Below, piece by piece: positions 1-6,550 of a stretch of 8,539 nucleotides of DNA. The notes beneath the pieces are model-generated. The model did no database searches, was not told where the DNA came from, and worked only from the letters and a program-made list of their open reading frames with translations. This DNA is from an uncultured Collinsella sp. (GTDB lineage Bacteria; Actinomycetota; Coriobacteriia; Coriobacteriales; Coriobacteriaceae). Position numbers and translations under genes: made by a program. The DNA is taken from the NCBI GenBank assembly GCA_900556705.1, contig USPT01000041.1, positions 1 to 8,539 of the forward strand, given 5' to 3'. Positions within the stretch are counted from its first letter, which is position 1; every line of letters begins with the position of its first letter.

Positions 1-294
1 TTCACATCAGATCCCATGCAGTCCTCCTGTCTGGTACGCCGCCGTGCTCTGTGAGTCGGTGATACGTCGATCTGCAGCGCTCGCGCAGCGGCATTGAAAA
101 TACTGATTTAATGTAGCGCATCGAGCGCATCGATGCACCCCGCAACGGGCGCATGTGCAGAAAAAGTTTGCGAGCGGAGGGGATGGGCATGGCACCGGGC
201 ACGGTGAGTTCATGGAACACAGGGGCACCATAATTAGATGCCAATGGCGTGGTAGAACTGTGCTCGATATGCATCCGCAAAAGAAAGAGGCACC
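1..294. other. Intergenic region upstream of the acetyltransferase gene
   Basis: I see no convincing gene here. One + frame is open from base 2 to a TGA at 95-97 and could be the tail of a gene entering from the left, but about 30 residues with no recognisable motif is too little to call. A CATAAT hexamer at 229-234 could be a -10 box for the gene starting at 295; no good -35 lies at the usual distance. AAAGAGG at 283-289 is the ribosome binding site for that gene. Confidence 0.5.
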
Positions 295-936
295 ATGGTC
301 TCGCGGGTTCTCTACCGACCGTTTGATACCGAAGACTTCGACGCCATCGCGCTGATTCTGCAGCAGCTTTGGCATAACAATTCGGATAACGATGAGTACA
401 ACCGCCTTGAGGCCGCGTGCGACCTCGCCTATTGCCTTTCGTCGTCGACGTTTTCACAGGTTGCCGTAATCGACGGTCAGGCGCGTGGCATTTCGCTCGC
501 GCGTGCGGGACAGAGCTCCGGCGCCACTATCAACGAGCATTGGATGGATACCGAACGCGCGCTGCTATCGCAGATGCGTGAGCTAGAGCCCGATGCGTGC
601 GCCGAGTATCTCTCGTTTGTGCGCGCAACCATCCGAACCAACAACCGCCTGCTCGAGAGCAGCCCGTTGCCGCACGACAACGAGGTCACGCTGCTTGCCG
701 TGGATCGCGATGTCCATGGCCTGGGCGTTGGCACGGTTCTGCTCGATGCCGCCGTCTCACACCTGTCCTCGCTTGGAGCGACGAGGGCGCACCTGTACAC
801 CGACTCCAACTGCTCGTGGAAGTTCTACGAGCTGCACGGCTTTAAGCGCACGGCCACGCACCGCGCCAACCGCGAAGAGCGCCGCCACGACATGCCGCGC
901 GAAAGCTTCCTCTACGAGCTGGACCTAACAGTCTAA
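295..936 (+). CDS. GNAT family N-acetyltransferase
   Basis: This 213-residue protein is probably an acetyl-CoA-dependent N-acetyltransferase of the GNAT superfamily; the acceptor substrate cannot be told from sequence. The acetyl-CoA-binding motif A is at about residues 131-152: a beta strand (VTLLAVD), then HGLGVGT at 141-147, which fits the glycine-rich pyrophosphate loop, followed by an amphipathic helix. Motif B is at about 167-185, with LYTDSN and then WKFYELHGFKR, the usual FYxxxGF signature near the GNAT C-terminus. The N-terminal half (LYRPFDTEDFDAI at 6-18) resembles the normal GNAT opening strand and helix. The stretch between about 70 and 125 is longer than in minimal GNATs, which explains the size. 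The ATG at 295 is chosen because AAAGAGG sits five bases upstream. It appears to be transcribed alone; its stop codon is followed at once by REP-like repeats. Confidence 0.85.
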   Translation: MVSRVLYRPFDTEDFDAIALILQQLWHNNSDNDEYNRLEAACDLAYCLSSSTFSQVAVIDGQARGISLARAGQSSGATINEHWMDTERALLSQMRELEPDACAEYLSFVRATIRTNNRLLESSPLPHDNEVTLLAVDRDVHGLGVGTVLLDAAVSHLSSLGATRAHLYTDSNCSWKFYELHGFKRTATHRANREERRHDMPRESFLYELDLTV

Positions 937-944
937 ACCTGGCA

Positions 945-1023
945 GTTAGGGACGTTCCTTGGCAGCAACCACACCTAGTCGTTGGGGACGTTCTTAAATG
1001 ACTAATCGTTGGGGACAGTCTTG
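945..1023. repeat. REP-like repeat cluster, three copies of a 16-base motif
   Basis: Three copies of a motif close to GTTRGGGACRTTCTTR lie in direct orientation at 945-960, 981-996 and 1008-1023. The last two are joined by AAATGACTAATC-like spacer sequence that partly pairs with CTAGTCGTT at 975-983. The same unit occurs again at 3496-3511 and 3523-3538. The cluster starts nine bases after the acetyltransferase stop codon. Location, short unit and partial palindromy suggest a repetitive extragenic palindrome family; the family name is not known to me. Confidence 0.7.
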
Positions 1024-1087
1024 ATCAAAACGATCGACGAAGCCCTTCTTGAGGTCGCTATATAGGGGTTCGCAAATAGCTGTGGTC

Positions 1088-1305
1088 AAAAAACATCAAA
1101 TATGAGTACTGTTACCTTTTTAGTAGCAGCGCAATTCGGCTTTTTCGGGTCTCTTAGACCTCTCGACGCGTTGGATGAACTAACGTATCTCCCCAACTGT
1201 ACAATAAAATGGACCCCTAACGAGAAACAATCTCGTTAGGGGTCCATTTTTTAGTACAAACAAATGTGACAATCTAGGCAACAGTACTCATATTTGGCAT
1301 TTTTT
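1088..1305. repeat. Inverted-repeat-bounded element, MITE-like candidate
   Basis: A perfect 17-base inverted repeat bounds this stretch: CAAATATGAGTACTGTT at 1097-1113 and its reverse complement at 1280-1296. Similarity extends outward in both arms, with a run of six A at 1088-1093 matched by six T at 1300-1305. The interior is non-coding and contains a 20-bp perfect hairpin at 1206-1250. No target-site duplication is evident at the edges. It could be a small non-autonomous element, or two independent copies of a dispersed repeat that landed in opposite orientation. Confidence 0.45.
1206..1252 (+). terminator. Strong intrinsic terminator, probably bidirectional
   Basis: A perfect 20-bp stem (1206-1225 paired with 1231-1250) has a five-base AACAA loop and ends in a T-run at 1247-1252. 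The outer four pairs are A:T, so the opposite strand also reads a GC-rich stem followed by TTTT. It lies between the + acetyltransferase gene and the - DUF2207 gene, which converge, so it can end both transcripts. The distance to each stop codon (270 bases and 172 bases) is longer than usual. Confidence 0.8.
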
Positions 1306-1424
1306 GCCCACTGCCCCTTGTGCGAAGGTCCGCAGCGGAAAGTATGGCCCGTTTCGATGCACAAAAATGGGATGGATCTTCCCTGGCAACCGCCCAGAAA
1401 GGTCCACCCCAAAGCAAGCGCTCG

Positions 1425-3368
1425 CTAGAACGTTCCGCCGCCGCCTCCGCCGACGCCGCCTCCGCCGCCGCCCGAGAAGCCGCCGCCCCCGCCGCCGCTC
1501 GAGCTATCGGAACTCGAAGCCAGCTCACGGATGCTCTCGTGATACACATCGTTAAACGAATCGAGCGGCGAATCGATGCCGTAATGATGGTAGTACCACC
1601 AGTAGCAGGGGTAATTGTCGTAGAAACCGTCGGCCTCGCGCACCTCGGGAGGAACGGCCTCGGCAAGCTGACGCAGCACTTCCTTCGAAACGCCCAGCGC
1701 CGCACCCATCACCAGAAGTTTATTCCACAGGACCAGATCGCCGGGGACGGCTTCCTTTAGACGCGTGAAGTCCTCGAGCCAATGCTTGAGCGCCTTGCAG
1801 CGAGCCGCCACCTCGGCGCCCTCCGGCGTAAAGCGGCGGAAAGTAAGGCCCACGCCAATACCCACCAGCACAATCGGCGCCGAGATAACCGCGGCGATAA
1901 TGTTCACCTGCGCGCTGTCAGTAAAGAAAATGGATCCCACGGGAACAAAGGCGATCAGAATACCAAGAACCAGGCAAAACACCATTGCAACGATGCCGTC
2001 CGAGGCAACGTACTCGCTATCGGCCAGCTTGCCCTTAACGGTGTTCTGATAGTCCTCGAGCTTGTCCCCCACGGGCGTAGCGTGCTGTTTAACGTAGTGC
2101 TGCAGCTCGTCAAACGTGCGCGAGCGATCGCCGTTCTCGTCGGGCTTAGCACCGGCAAAGAAAACCTTGAGCACCATGTGGTCAATGCCCTTGGCCGACT
2201 TCCAGCCCGCATCACTCACCGTCACGCGATATGTCTGCTCTTCTTTTTCACGCCCCAACAGACCCTTCTTGGCCTTGGTCACGGTCGCCTGCTCCAGCTT
2301 GATCACACGGTCGTCGGTGAGCTTCATGAGCGTGGCGATATATGCCTGATCGGGTACCTCGTTCCAGCTCATGAGGGCCGAAAGCACGGCGGGATGGTCG
2401 GCCGAAGGCACATCGCGGAAATATTCGTCCTGGAAAAGCGGCTTGGGCTTGCGGCGGCGCAGCTTGAGCACAACGATTGTGCCGGTAAAGGCCACCGCTG
2501 CGACAACACTTAACACGGCAAGCGCATTGGAAATCACGCGAGCGTGAGCGCGGCGGGCGTTAGCTTCGTCGGCCCACGCCTTCTCCTCGCTCAGGATTGT
2601 CGGCATGCGCTCCTCACTTGAAGCGGAAAGCCATGGCACCCAGTCGCTGGGGAAGGCGATGCGCGCCTCGGCGAATTCGCCCTGATGCACGCAGGGAATG
2701 GTATAGGTGACCATGGGTTCATCCGCATCGAGTGACACGTCGCCCGTCAGCGGACCGTGACCCCATGCGCGGAAGTTATCGCCCTTGACGGCCGCCGTCC
2801 CGGCAGCGGCGTTTGCGAAGTACACTTCCATCTCGACATCGTCGGAATCCGCGGACCAGCCGTCACCCACGAACTTCCAGTAGAGCTCGGCGGTATCGGC
2901 CCAGTTCATGACCGCACCGGTCATGGTGTAGCTCACGTAATAGATCGCGCTATCGCCGCTCTCGTGGGGGCTGAAAACCTTGATCCTTACGCCGCCGTCG
3001 GACTGCTCGACCGTATAGACGCCGCTGTCGCCTTTGTTTGCATAGTCGACCCTGTTAAACGCGGCATCGTCTTCCTCGACGCTCAGCACGTCGACACCCG
3101 CCGCACCGCCCTGCTGGTTGGTGCCCGCATTGATCTCCCAATACACGCCGTTGATGTCGTCGTCGAAATCAAACCGACGTCCCTCGACAACGGTCAGCGA
3201 TCCATCGGCCTCGACCGTGGCACCGATATAGGTTTGGGTCATGGAATAGCCGTCGGCGTGCGCGGCGGCGGGCAGTAGCAACAATGCAAGCGCGACGAGT
3301 GCGCAGACGGAAGCAAATCGCGCGAATAGGCGACGCTGCCGACAGGTCTTGGCAACGAGGGCGTTCAT
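1425..3368 (-). CDS. DUF2207 domain-containing membrane protein with glycine-rich C-terminal tail
   Basis: This 647-residue protein fits the DUF2207 family of predicted membrane proteins of unknown function common in Firmicutes and Actinobacteria. A signal peptide covers about residues 1-38: basic CRQRRLFAR, hydrophobic ALVALALLLLP, then an AHA cleavage motif. The extracytoplasmic DUF2207 domain follows to about 275 and includes GVYWEIN and YWKFVGDGW. A membrane helix lies at about 279-302, followed by basic LRRRKPKP. A cytoplasmic segment leads to a helix pair at about 457-478 and 488-508. The C-terminal part carries an aromatic patch (CYWWYYHHYG at 588-597) and ends in a serine run and a glycine tail interrupted by F and V, ending GTF; such tails are usual in the family. 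The start at 3368 is preferred over an in-frame ATG at 3437 because AAAGGA sits seven bases upstream and the signal peptide then begins correctly. Confidence 0.88.
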   Translation of the reverse strand: MNALVAKTCRQRRLFARFASVCALVALALLLLPAAAHADGYSMTQTYIGATVEADGSLTVVEGRRFDFDDDINGVYWEINAGTNQQGGAAGVDVLSVEEDDAAFNRVDYANKGDSGVYTVEQSDGGVRIKVFSPHESGDSAIYYVSYTMTGAVMNWADTAELYWKFVGDGWSADSDDVEMEVYFANAAAGTAAVKGDNFRAWGHGPLTGDVSLDADEPMVTYTIPCVHQGEFAEARIAFPSDWVPWLSASSEERMPTILSEEKAWADEANARRAHARVISNALAVLSVVAAVAFTGTIVVLKLRRRKPKPLFQDEYFRDVPSADHPAVLSALMSWNEVPDQAYIATLMKLTDDRVIKLEQATVTKAKKGLLGREKEEQTYRVTVSDAGWKSAKGIDHMVLKVFFAGAKPDENGDRSRTFDELQHYVKQHATPVGDKLEDYQNTVKGKLADSEYVASDGIVAMVFCLVLGILIAFVPVGSIFFTDSAQVNIIAAVISAPIVLVGIGVGLTFRRFTPEGAEVAARCKALKHWLEDFTRLKEAVPGDLVLWNKLLVMGAALGVSKEVLRQLAEAVPPEVREADGFYDNYPCYWWYYHHYGIDSPLDSFNDVYHESIRELASSSDSSSGGGGGGFSGGGGGGVGGGGGGTF

Positions 3369-3437
3369 AGGCATATCCTTTGTCTGTAAAACCAACAGCG
3401 CCATTGTCCCACGTTTGCGGGTACGCATGACGAACAT

Positions 3438-3695
3438 CTAGGCGACCGGAGCGCCAAACGGGATGAAAGTCACGCCCGCACCCCGGCAGCTAGTCATTGG
3501 GGACGTTCTTAAATGACTAGTCATTAGGGACACCCTTGGCATGGCCTGCGCCAGCAATAGATACCACTCCACAGCTCCGTCACAGGTGTAGCGGCTTTGT
3601 GTGGGCGCGGCATGCGCTGATTGAGCCGCCAGCCGAGGGGCATAAAGCAGTTGAGCGAAAACGGTTTGCCCCTTTGCCGTTCGCTCGAGGATCAT
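3438..3695 (-). CDS. Possible small ORF upstream of the DUF2207 gene (unknown, weak)
   Basis: An 85-codon frame starts at an ATG at 3695, preceded by AAAAGGGGGA only two bases away, and ends at 3438. The first 54 residues (MILERTAKGQTVFAQLLYAP onward) look protein-like, but from about residue 54 (VSLMTSHLRTSPMTS) the frame merely translates the REP-like repeat at 3490-3538, so any original C-terminus has been replaced. I recognise no family. It may be a gene remnant truncated by the repeat, or chance coding in a structured leader. The same bases form hairpins at 3653-3686 and 3712-3747, which is an equally good reason for their conservation, if any. Confidence 0.22.
   Translation of the reverse strand: MILERTAKGQTVFAQLLYAPRLAAQSAHAAPTQSRYTCDGAVEWYLLLAQAMPRVSLMTSHLRTSPMTSCRGAGVTFIPFGAPVA
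3490..3538. repeat. REP-like repeat pair with perfect palindrome
   Basis: Two copies of the 16-base unit also found at 945-1023 lie at 3496-3511 (ATTGGGGACGTTCTTA) and 3523-3538 (ATTAGGGACACCCTTG). The first is enclosed by a perfect 9-bp inverted repeat, CTAGTCATT at 3490-3498 and AATGACTAG at 3512-3520, giving a short hairpin with a 13-base loop. This copy is better preserved as a palindrome than the one near 975. It is about 120 bases upstream of the DUF2207 start codon. Confidence 0.7.
3653..3686. other. Hairpin, possible structured RNA element
   Basis: GAGCGAAAACGG at 3653-3664 pairs with CCGTTCGCTC at 3677-3686, with two bulged bases and a 12-base loop. It precedes the stronger hairpin at 3712-3747 by 25 bases. 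Together they suggest a structured transcript, either a small RNA read to the right or a leader read to the left into the DUF2207 gene. No known RNA family was recognised. Confidence 0.35.
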
Positions 3696-3711
3696 GTCCC
3701 CCTTTTCCGCG

Positions 3712-3747
3712 GAAACCCCGGCAGTTGCGAAGAGCTGCCGGGGTTTC
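3712..3747. terminator. Orphan GC-rich hairpin, terminator-like
   Basis: A perfect 13-bp stem, GAAACCCCGGCAG at 3712-3724 paired with 3735-3747, has a 10-base loop. On the + strand it ends in TTTC and a U-poor CTGTCGTCT, so it is only moderately terminator-like; on the - strand no T-run follows. No + strand gene ends upstream of it, because the DUF2207 gene runs the other way. It may end an unannotated small RNA, act as an attenuator, or insulate the gluQRS promoter from read-through. Confidence 0.5.
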
Positions 3748-3870
3748 TGTCGTCTAAGGCGCCGAATTGATGGACAGGAATCAAAGCGCCGAGTCTGCGG
3801 CCCGCCATACGCAATGCGGGGCTTCGACAACTTGCGGACCACAGTGACGTCTCCCCATCGCGCCCCGCGC

Positions 3871-3876
3871 TATACT
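3871..3876 (+). promoter_or_regulatory. -10 box of a probable leaderless gluQRS promoter
   Basis: TATACT matches the sigma-70-type -10 consensus at five of six positions. Its 3' end is seven bases before the gluQRS ATG at 3884, so transcription should start at or next to the A of the start codon. No Shine-Dalgarno sequence is present, which agrees with a leaderless mRNA, a mode well known in actinobacteria. The -35 region is weak. Confidence 0.6.
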
Positions 3877-3883
3877 CGTCCGC

Positions 3884-4894
3884 ATGGATATCAAAGCACG
3901 CAACATAGCAACGCCCGCCGCGGACGCGCCAACGACGCCGGCCGCCTCTGCCCCCGCGCCCGTCGTGGGCCGTTTTGCCCCGTCGCCCTCGGGCCGCATG
4001 CACCTGGGCAACGTGTTCAGTTGCCTGTGCGCGTGGCTTTCGGCCCGCAGCCAGGGCGGCCGCATCGTACTGCGCATCGAGGACCTGGACGATCGCTGCA
4101 AGCGCCCGGAACTTGCCGCTCAACTGATTGACGACCTGGCCTGGCTGGGGCTTGAGTGGGACGAAGGCCCCTACTACCAGCACGATCGCCTGGACTTGTA
4201 CGAGGACGCCCTGCACCAGCTGCAAGACGCCGGCCTCACCTACCCCTGCTTTTGCACGCGCGCCGAACTCCACGCCGCGAGCGCGCCGCACGCCAGCGAC
4301 GGCACGCCCATCTATCGCGGCTCCTGCCGAGGGCTTTCGGCCGAAGAGGTCGCCCGCCGCAGTGCCCTGCGCGCCCCGGCCACGCGCCTGCGCGTGCCCG
4401 CCGTCGACGACCTCGCAGACGATGTGATCGAATTCGTGGACCGCACGTACGGGGCCCAATGCGAAGCGCTCGCCACCGAATGCGGCGACTTTTTGGTGCG
4501 CCGCAGCGACGGCGTGTTTGCCTATCAGCTGGCCGTGGTGGTCGATGACGCCGCCATGGGTGTTACCGAGATCATACGCGGATGCGACCTGCTTGGCTCC
4601 ACACCACGCCAGATCTACCTGCAGCATCTGCTGAGCCTTCCCACGCCGCGCTACGCGCACATTCCGCTGCTCATGTCACCGGACGGCCGCCGCCTTTCCA
4701 AGCGCGACCGCGATCTGGACCTGGGCGAACTACGCGCCCGCTTTGGCACGCCCGAGGCACTACTGGGCTGGCTCGCCGGGCAAACAGGCATCGCGCCAGA
4801 CACCACGCCGCGTACCGCCGAGCAGTTGGTCGAGCACTTTAGCTGGGATGTCATCCGCGCGCACCGAGAGAACATCACCGTAACGGCCGAGTAG
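3884..4894 (+). CDS. gluQRS: Glutamyl-Q tRNA(Asp) synthetase
   Basis: This 336-residue enzyme is a paralogue of the glutamyl-tRNA synthetase catalytic core. The family attaches glutamate to the queuosine base in the anticodon of tRNA(Asp), rather than to the tRNA 3' end. Visible features are the Rossmann opening GRFAPSPSGRMHLGN at 29-43 with the class I HIGH-type signature HLGN at 40-43; RIEDLDD at 64-70; a zinc site with C122, C124, Y144 and C148; and the KMSKS-type loop RRLSKRD at 269-275. The anticodon-binding domain of true glutamyl-tRNA synthetases (about 470 residues in total) is absent, which separates the two. The first 27 residues are an Ala/Pro/Thr-rich extension not typical of the family. 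The ATG at 3884 lacks a ribosome binding site but sits just where a TATACT box would start transcription. The gene converges on the phosphoesterase genes with 15 bases between stops and no hairpin there. Confidence 0.92.
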   Translation: MDIKARNIATPAADAPTTPAASAPAPVVGRFAPSPSGRMHLGNVFSCLCAWLSARSQGGRIVLRIEDLDDRCKRPELAAQLIDDLAWLGLEWDEGPYYQHDRLDLYEDALHQLQDAGLTYPCFCTRAELHAASAPHASDGTPIYRGSCRGLSAEEVARRSALRAPATRLRVPAVDDLADDVIEFVDRTYGAQCEALATECGDFLVRRSDGVFAYQLAVVVDDAAMGVTEIIRGCDLLGSTPRQIYLQHLLSLPTPRYAHIPLLMSPDGRRLSKRDRDLDLGELRARFGTPEALLGWLAGQTGIAPDTTPRTAEQLVEHFSWDVIRAHRENITVTAE

Positions 4895-4909
4895 CCAGCC
4901 ACCCCGCCC

Positions 4910-5635
4910 CTACGCAACATCCCAAGGCTGGAGTTCGTCGCCTAGGCGAACGATGCAGTCGTAGAGCACGGTGTGGCGTTCGGCCGGGTTGGCATCCCGA
5001 TGGAAATGCCCGTAGTACCAGCGTTTGTAATCCCAGTGGTGCTCCAGCTCATCGAAAAATGCCGTAAGCCGATCAACGGCGGGGTAATTCCAGCCGGGTG
5101 TCGGATAAAGCGTGGGCGAAAGCATGCGCGTAGAGCAGGTGTGGGTGATCACGTAGTCGATTTTCCAGCCCACGCTCTCGAGCTTTGCCCGCGCCTCCTC
5201 AAAGTTGCGCTCATCCGGCAGCTCTTGTGGCCACCAACTGGAATAGGGAATGCGATATTCCTTATCCACGCTCGTGGCACCGCCCATGGTAAAGATCGTT
5301 GAGCCGTCGAGCTCAAAAACCTCGCCGCGCGTCAGGCGCCGTATGGGGGAGGTATCCGACAGGCGCTGCGTCAGCCCACCGTGCCACAACTCCATAGGAC
5401 GCTCCGCCCAGTGATCGAAACGCTCGTGATTGCCGTCGACGAACAGCACGGTATAGGGACGCGATTCCAGCCAGGCAATATCGGCACATTCCTCGGCAGA
5501 GAAATCCCACGGAAAGCCAAAGTCGCCCGCGACGATGAGATAGTCGTCGCTCGTCAGGCTATCCCCAAGGTCCCAATCGTGCAGCTTTTGCATGTCGAGG
5601 CCGCCGTGAATATCGCCCGTCACATAGACCGTCAT
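4910..5635 (-). CDS. Calcineurin-like metallophosphoesterase, type 1
   Basis: This 241-residue protein carries the full metal-binding set of the calcineurin-like phosphoesterase superfamily: D8 and H10 in GDIHGG, D38 in GDFG, N69 and H70 in GNHE, H165 in THT, and H210 and H212 in GHFH. These residues bind two divalent metals in the family and hydrolyse phosphomonoesters or phosphodiesters; the substrate here is unknown. No signal peptide or membrane segment is present, so it should be cytoplasmic. Its ATG overlaps the TGA of the preceding phosphoesterase gene as ATGA (5632-5635), implying translational coupling; a GAGGGAAG stretch sits about 12 bases upstream. It is the last gene of a three-gene run. 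The two phosphoesterases are clearly different in sequence and are not a recent duplication. Confidence 0.88.
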   Translation of the reverse strand: MTVYVTGDIHGGLDMQKLHDWDLGDSLTSDDYLIVAGDFGFPWDFSAEECADIAWLESRPYTVLFVDGNHERFDHWAERPMELWHGGLTQRLSDTSPIRRLTRGEVFELDGSTIFTMGGATSVDKEYRIPYSSWWPQELPDERNFEEARAKLESVGWKIDYVITHTCSTRMLSPTLYPTPGWNYPAVDRLTAFFDELEHHWDYKRWYYGHFHRDANPAERHTVLYDCIVRLGDELQPWDVA

Positions 5636-6270
5636 CGGATTACCACTTCCCTCTTATAACTTTCGAGATCGTGCTCGACCTGCTCGTCGCCCGTGGCATT
5701 GACCCACCACGGCCATTTAACGCAACACATCGGTTCGTCTACCTGCGCAAACCAAGCTTTGAGCTCCTCCAAGCTCACCGGGGCGTAGCTGCTGGCGTCC
5801 ACGCCCACGTCATAGCGCAGCAGTCCCTGCCTGCGGTTGAACTCGTTGTATGCGCTGCCGCAACTGTGGATATGCCCGTGCAAATGCCAGCTGCCGTGCG
5901 ACATGCCCTGCCAGTCGACCATGGGATAGTGGCTCAGCACGATTTTTTGGCGGTTGATCTTGAGCGCGCAAATGGGCGGCTCGACGATAAAAGCATCCGC
6001 TACCGCAGGCTGCGTCCAGTCTTTGTCGTGGTTGCCAGGCAGCAGATGGACGCGCTTGCAGGCAATGCTTTTGCGCAGCTCGTAGGCGTCTTGGACCGTC
6101 ATCTTAAAGCTAAAGTCACCCAAGATGTAGAGCTCGTCATCCGCAGCAACCTTGCTGTTAATGTTGGCGACCATGGCATCGTTCATCTGCGCAACAGTCG
6201 ACCAAGGCCTATCGCTAAGCCGTAGCATGTTCTCGTGTCCAAAGTGAGTATCGCCGGTAAACCAGATCAC
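5632..6270 (-). CDS. Calcineurin-like metallophosphoesterase, type 2
   Basis: From the chosen GTG start this is a 212-residue protein with the calcineurin-like signature: D7 and H9 in GDTHFGH, D52 in GDFSF, N80 and H81 in GNHD, H114 in SHYP, and H133 and H135 in HGHIH. The GDTHFGHEN opening and HGHIH ending are typical of the short bacterial and phage phosphoesterases whose substrates are mostly unassigned. An in-frame ATG at 6300 would add ten residues (MDTPQQQEVP), but a full AGGAGGT at 6275-6281 lies four bases before the GTG at 6270, and the longer form has only AAGGG right against its ATG. With the GTG start the domain begins at once, as in the family. The TGA stop overlaps the next start codon. 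A tryptophan-rich stretch (VKWPWWVN at 184-191) follows the catalytic core; I cannot assign it. Confidence 0.86.
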   Translation of the reverse strand: MIWFTGDTHFGHENMLRLSDRPWSTVAQMNDAMVANINSKVAADDELYILGDFSFKMTVQDAYELRKSIACKRVHLLPGNHDKDWTQPAVADAFIVEPPICALKINRQKIVLSHYPMVDWQGMSHGSWHLHGHIHSCGSAYNEFNRRQGLLRYDVGVDASSYAPVSLEELKAWFAQVDEPMCCVKWPWWVNATGDEQVEHDLESYKREVVIR

Positions 6271-6274
6271 GGGG

Positions 6275-6281
6275 ACCTCCT
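6275..6281 (-). promoter_or_regulatory. Strong Shine-Dalgarno that sets the GTG start of the second phosphoesterase
   Basis: AGGAGGT on the - strand, four bases before GTG at 6268-6270, is the best ribosome binding site in the window and lies inside the coding frame that would be used from the upstream ATG at 6300. It therefore decides the start. Confidence 0.75.
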
Positions 6282-6310
6282 GTTGCTGCGGGGTATCCAT
6301 CCCTTAGGGC

Positions 6311-6550
6311 TTACCCCTCGTTCTTCCATCCAAACGGGTCGAGCACCCAAAAAATCAGATCGAGTACGCCGCCGGTCATCATGGCGCCGGCAAGGGCCAT
6401 GCAAACGTGCAGAGAACTGGCACTTCGGAGCACGTCGAATGGCCCCAGAACAGCCAGCAGCGCGACCGCTGCGCCGGCAAGGCACAACGCGAGGCACGGC
6501 CCCGCGTCCTTGACGCACTTCTTCGCGAGATGCTTGGTGTTATCGCTCAT
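6311..6550 (-). CDS. Small two-helix membrane protein, unknown function
   Basis: I do not recognise a family. The 79-residue protein starts with a short polar and basic segment (MSDNTKHLAKKCVKDAG), then has two hydrophobic segments at about 17-38 and 46-69, and ends in DPFGWKNEG. This predicts a hairpin of two membrane helices. The ATG at 6550 is chosen because AAGGAG lies ten bases upstream; an in-frame ATG at 6589 would add 13 residues but lacks a ribosome binding site. It is the first gene of the run with the two metallophosphoesterases, separated by 40 bases from the GTG of the next one. Its co-transcription with cytoplasmic phosphoesterases is likely from spacing, but a shared function is not shown by the sequence. 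Confidence 0.65.
   Translation of the reverse strand: MSDNTKHLAKKCVKDAGPCLALCLAGAAVALLAVLGPFDVLRSASSLHVCMALAGAMMTGGVLDLIFWVLDPFGWKNEG

Noticed and set aside
2..457. - strand open frame of 151 codons at the left edge
   Set aside because: It runs into the acetyltransferase gene on the opposite strand, is Arg/Ser-rich and shows no family signal or plausible start.
1425..1555. Gly/Ala/Arg-coding triplet repeats, first suspected as a microsatellite or non-coding repeat
   Set aside because: On the - strand they encode the normal glycine-rich tail of a DUF2207 protein in frame with the rest of the gene.
1782..2513. Long + strand open frame opposite the DUF2207 gene
   Set aside because: It is a shadow of the DUF2207 coding strand, His-rich and without a domain or ribosome binding site. 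The same holds for the + frame at 2757-3278.
3369..3437. N-terminal extension of the DUF2207 protein from the ATG at 3437
   Set aside because: It would place 23 extra residues before the signal peptide, and a good ribosome binding site serves the ATG at 3368 instead.
3692..4660. Long - strand open frame opposite gluQRS (322 codons)
   Set aside because: It is antisense to a clear synthetase, has low-complexity Gly/Arg/Ala content and no motif; it exists because GC-rich codons leave few stops on the opposite strand.
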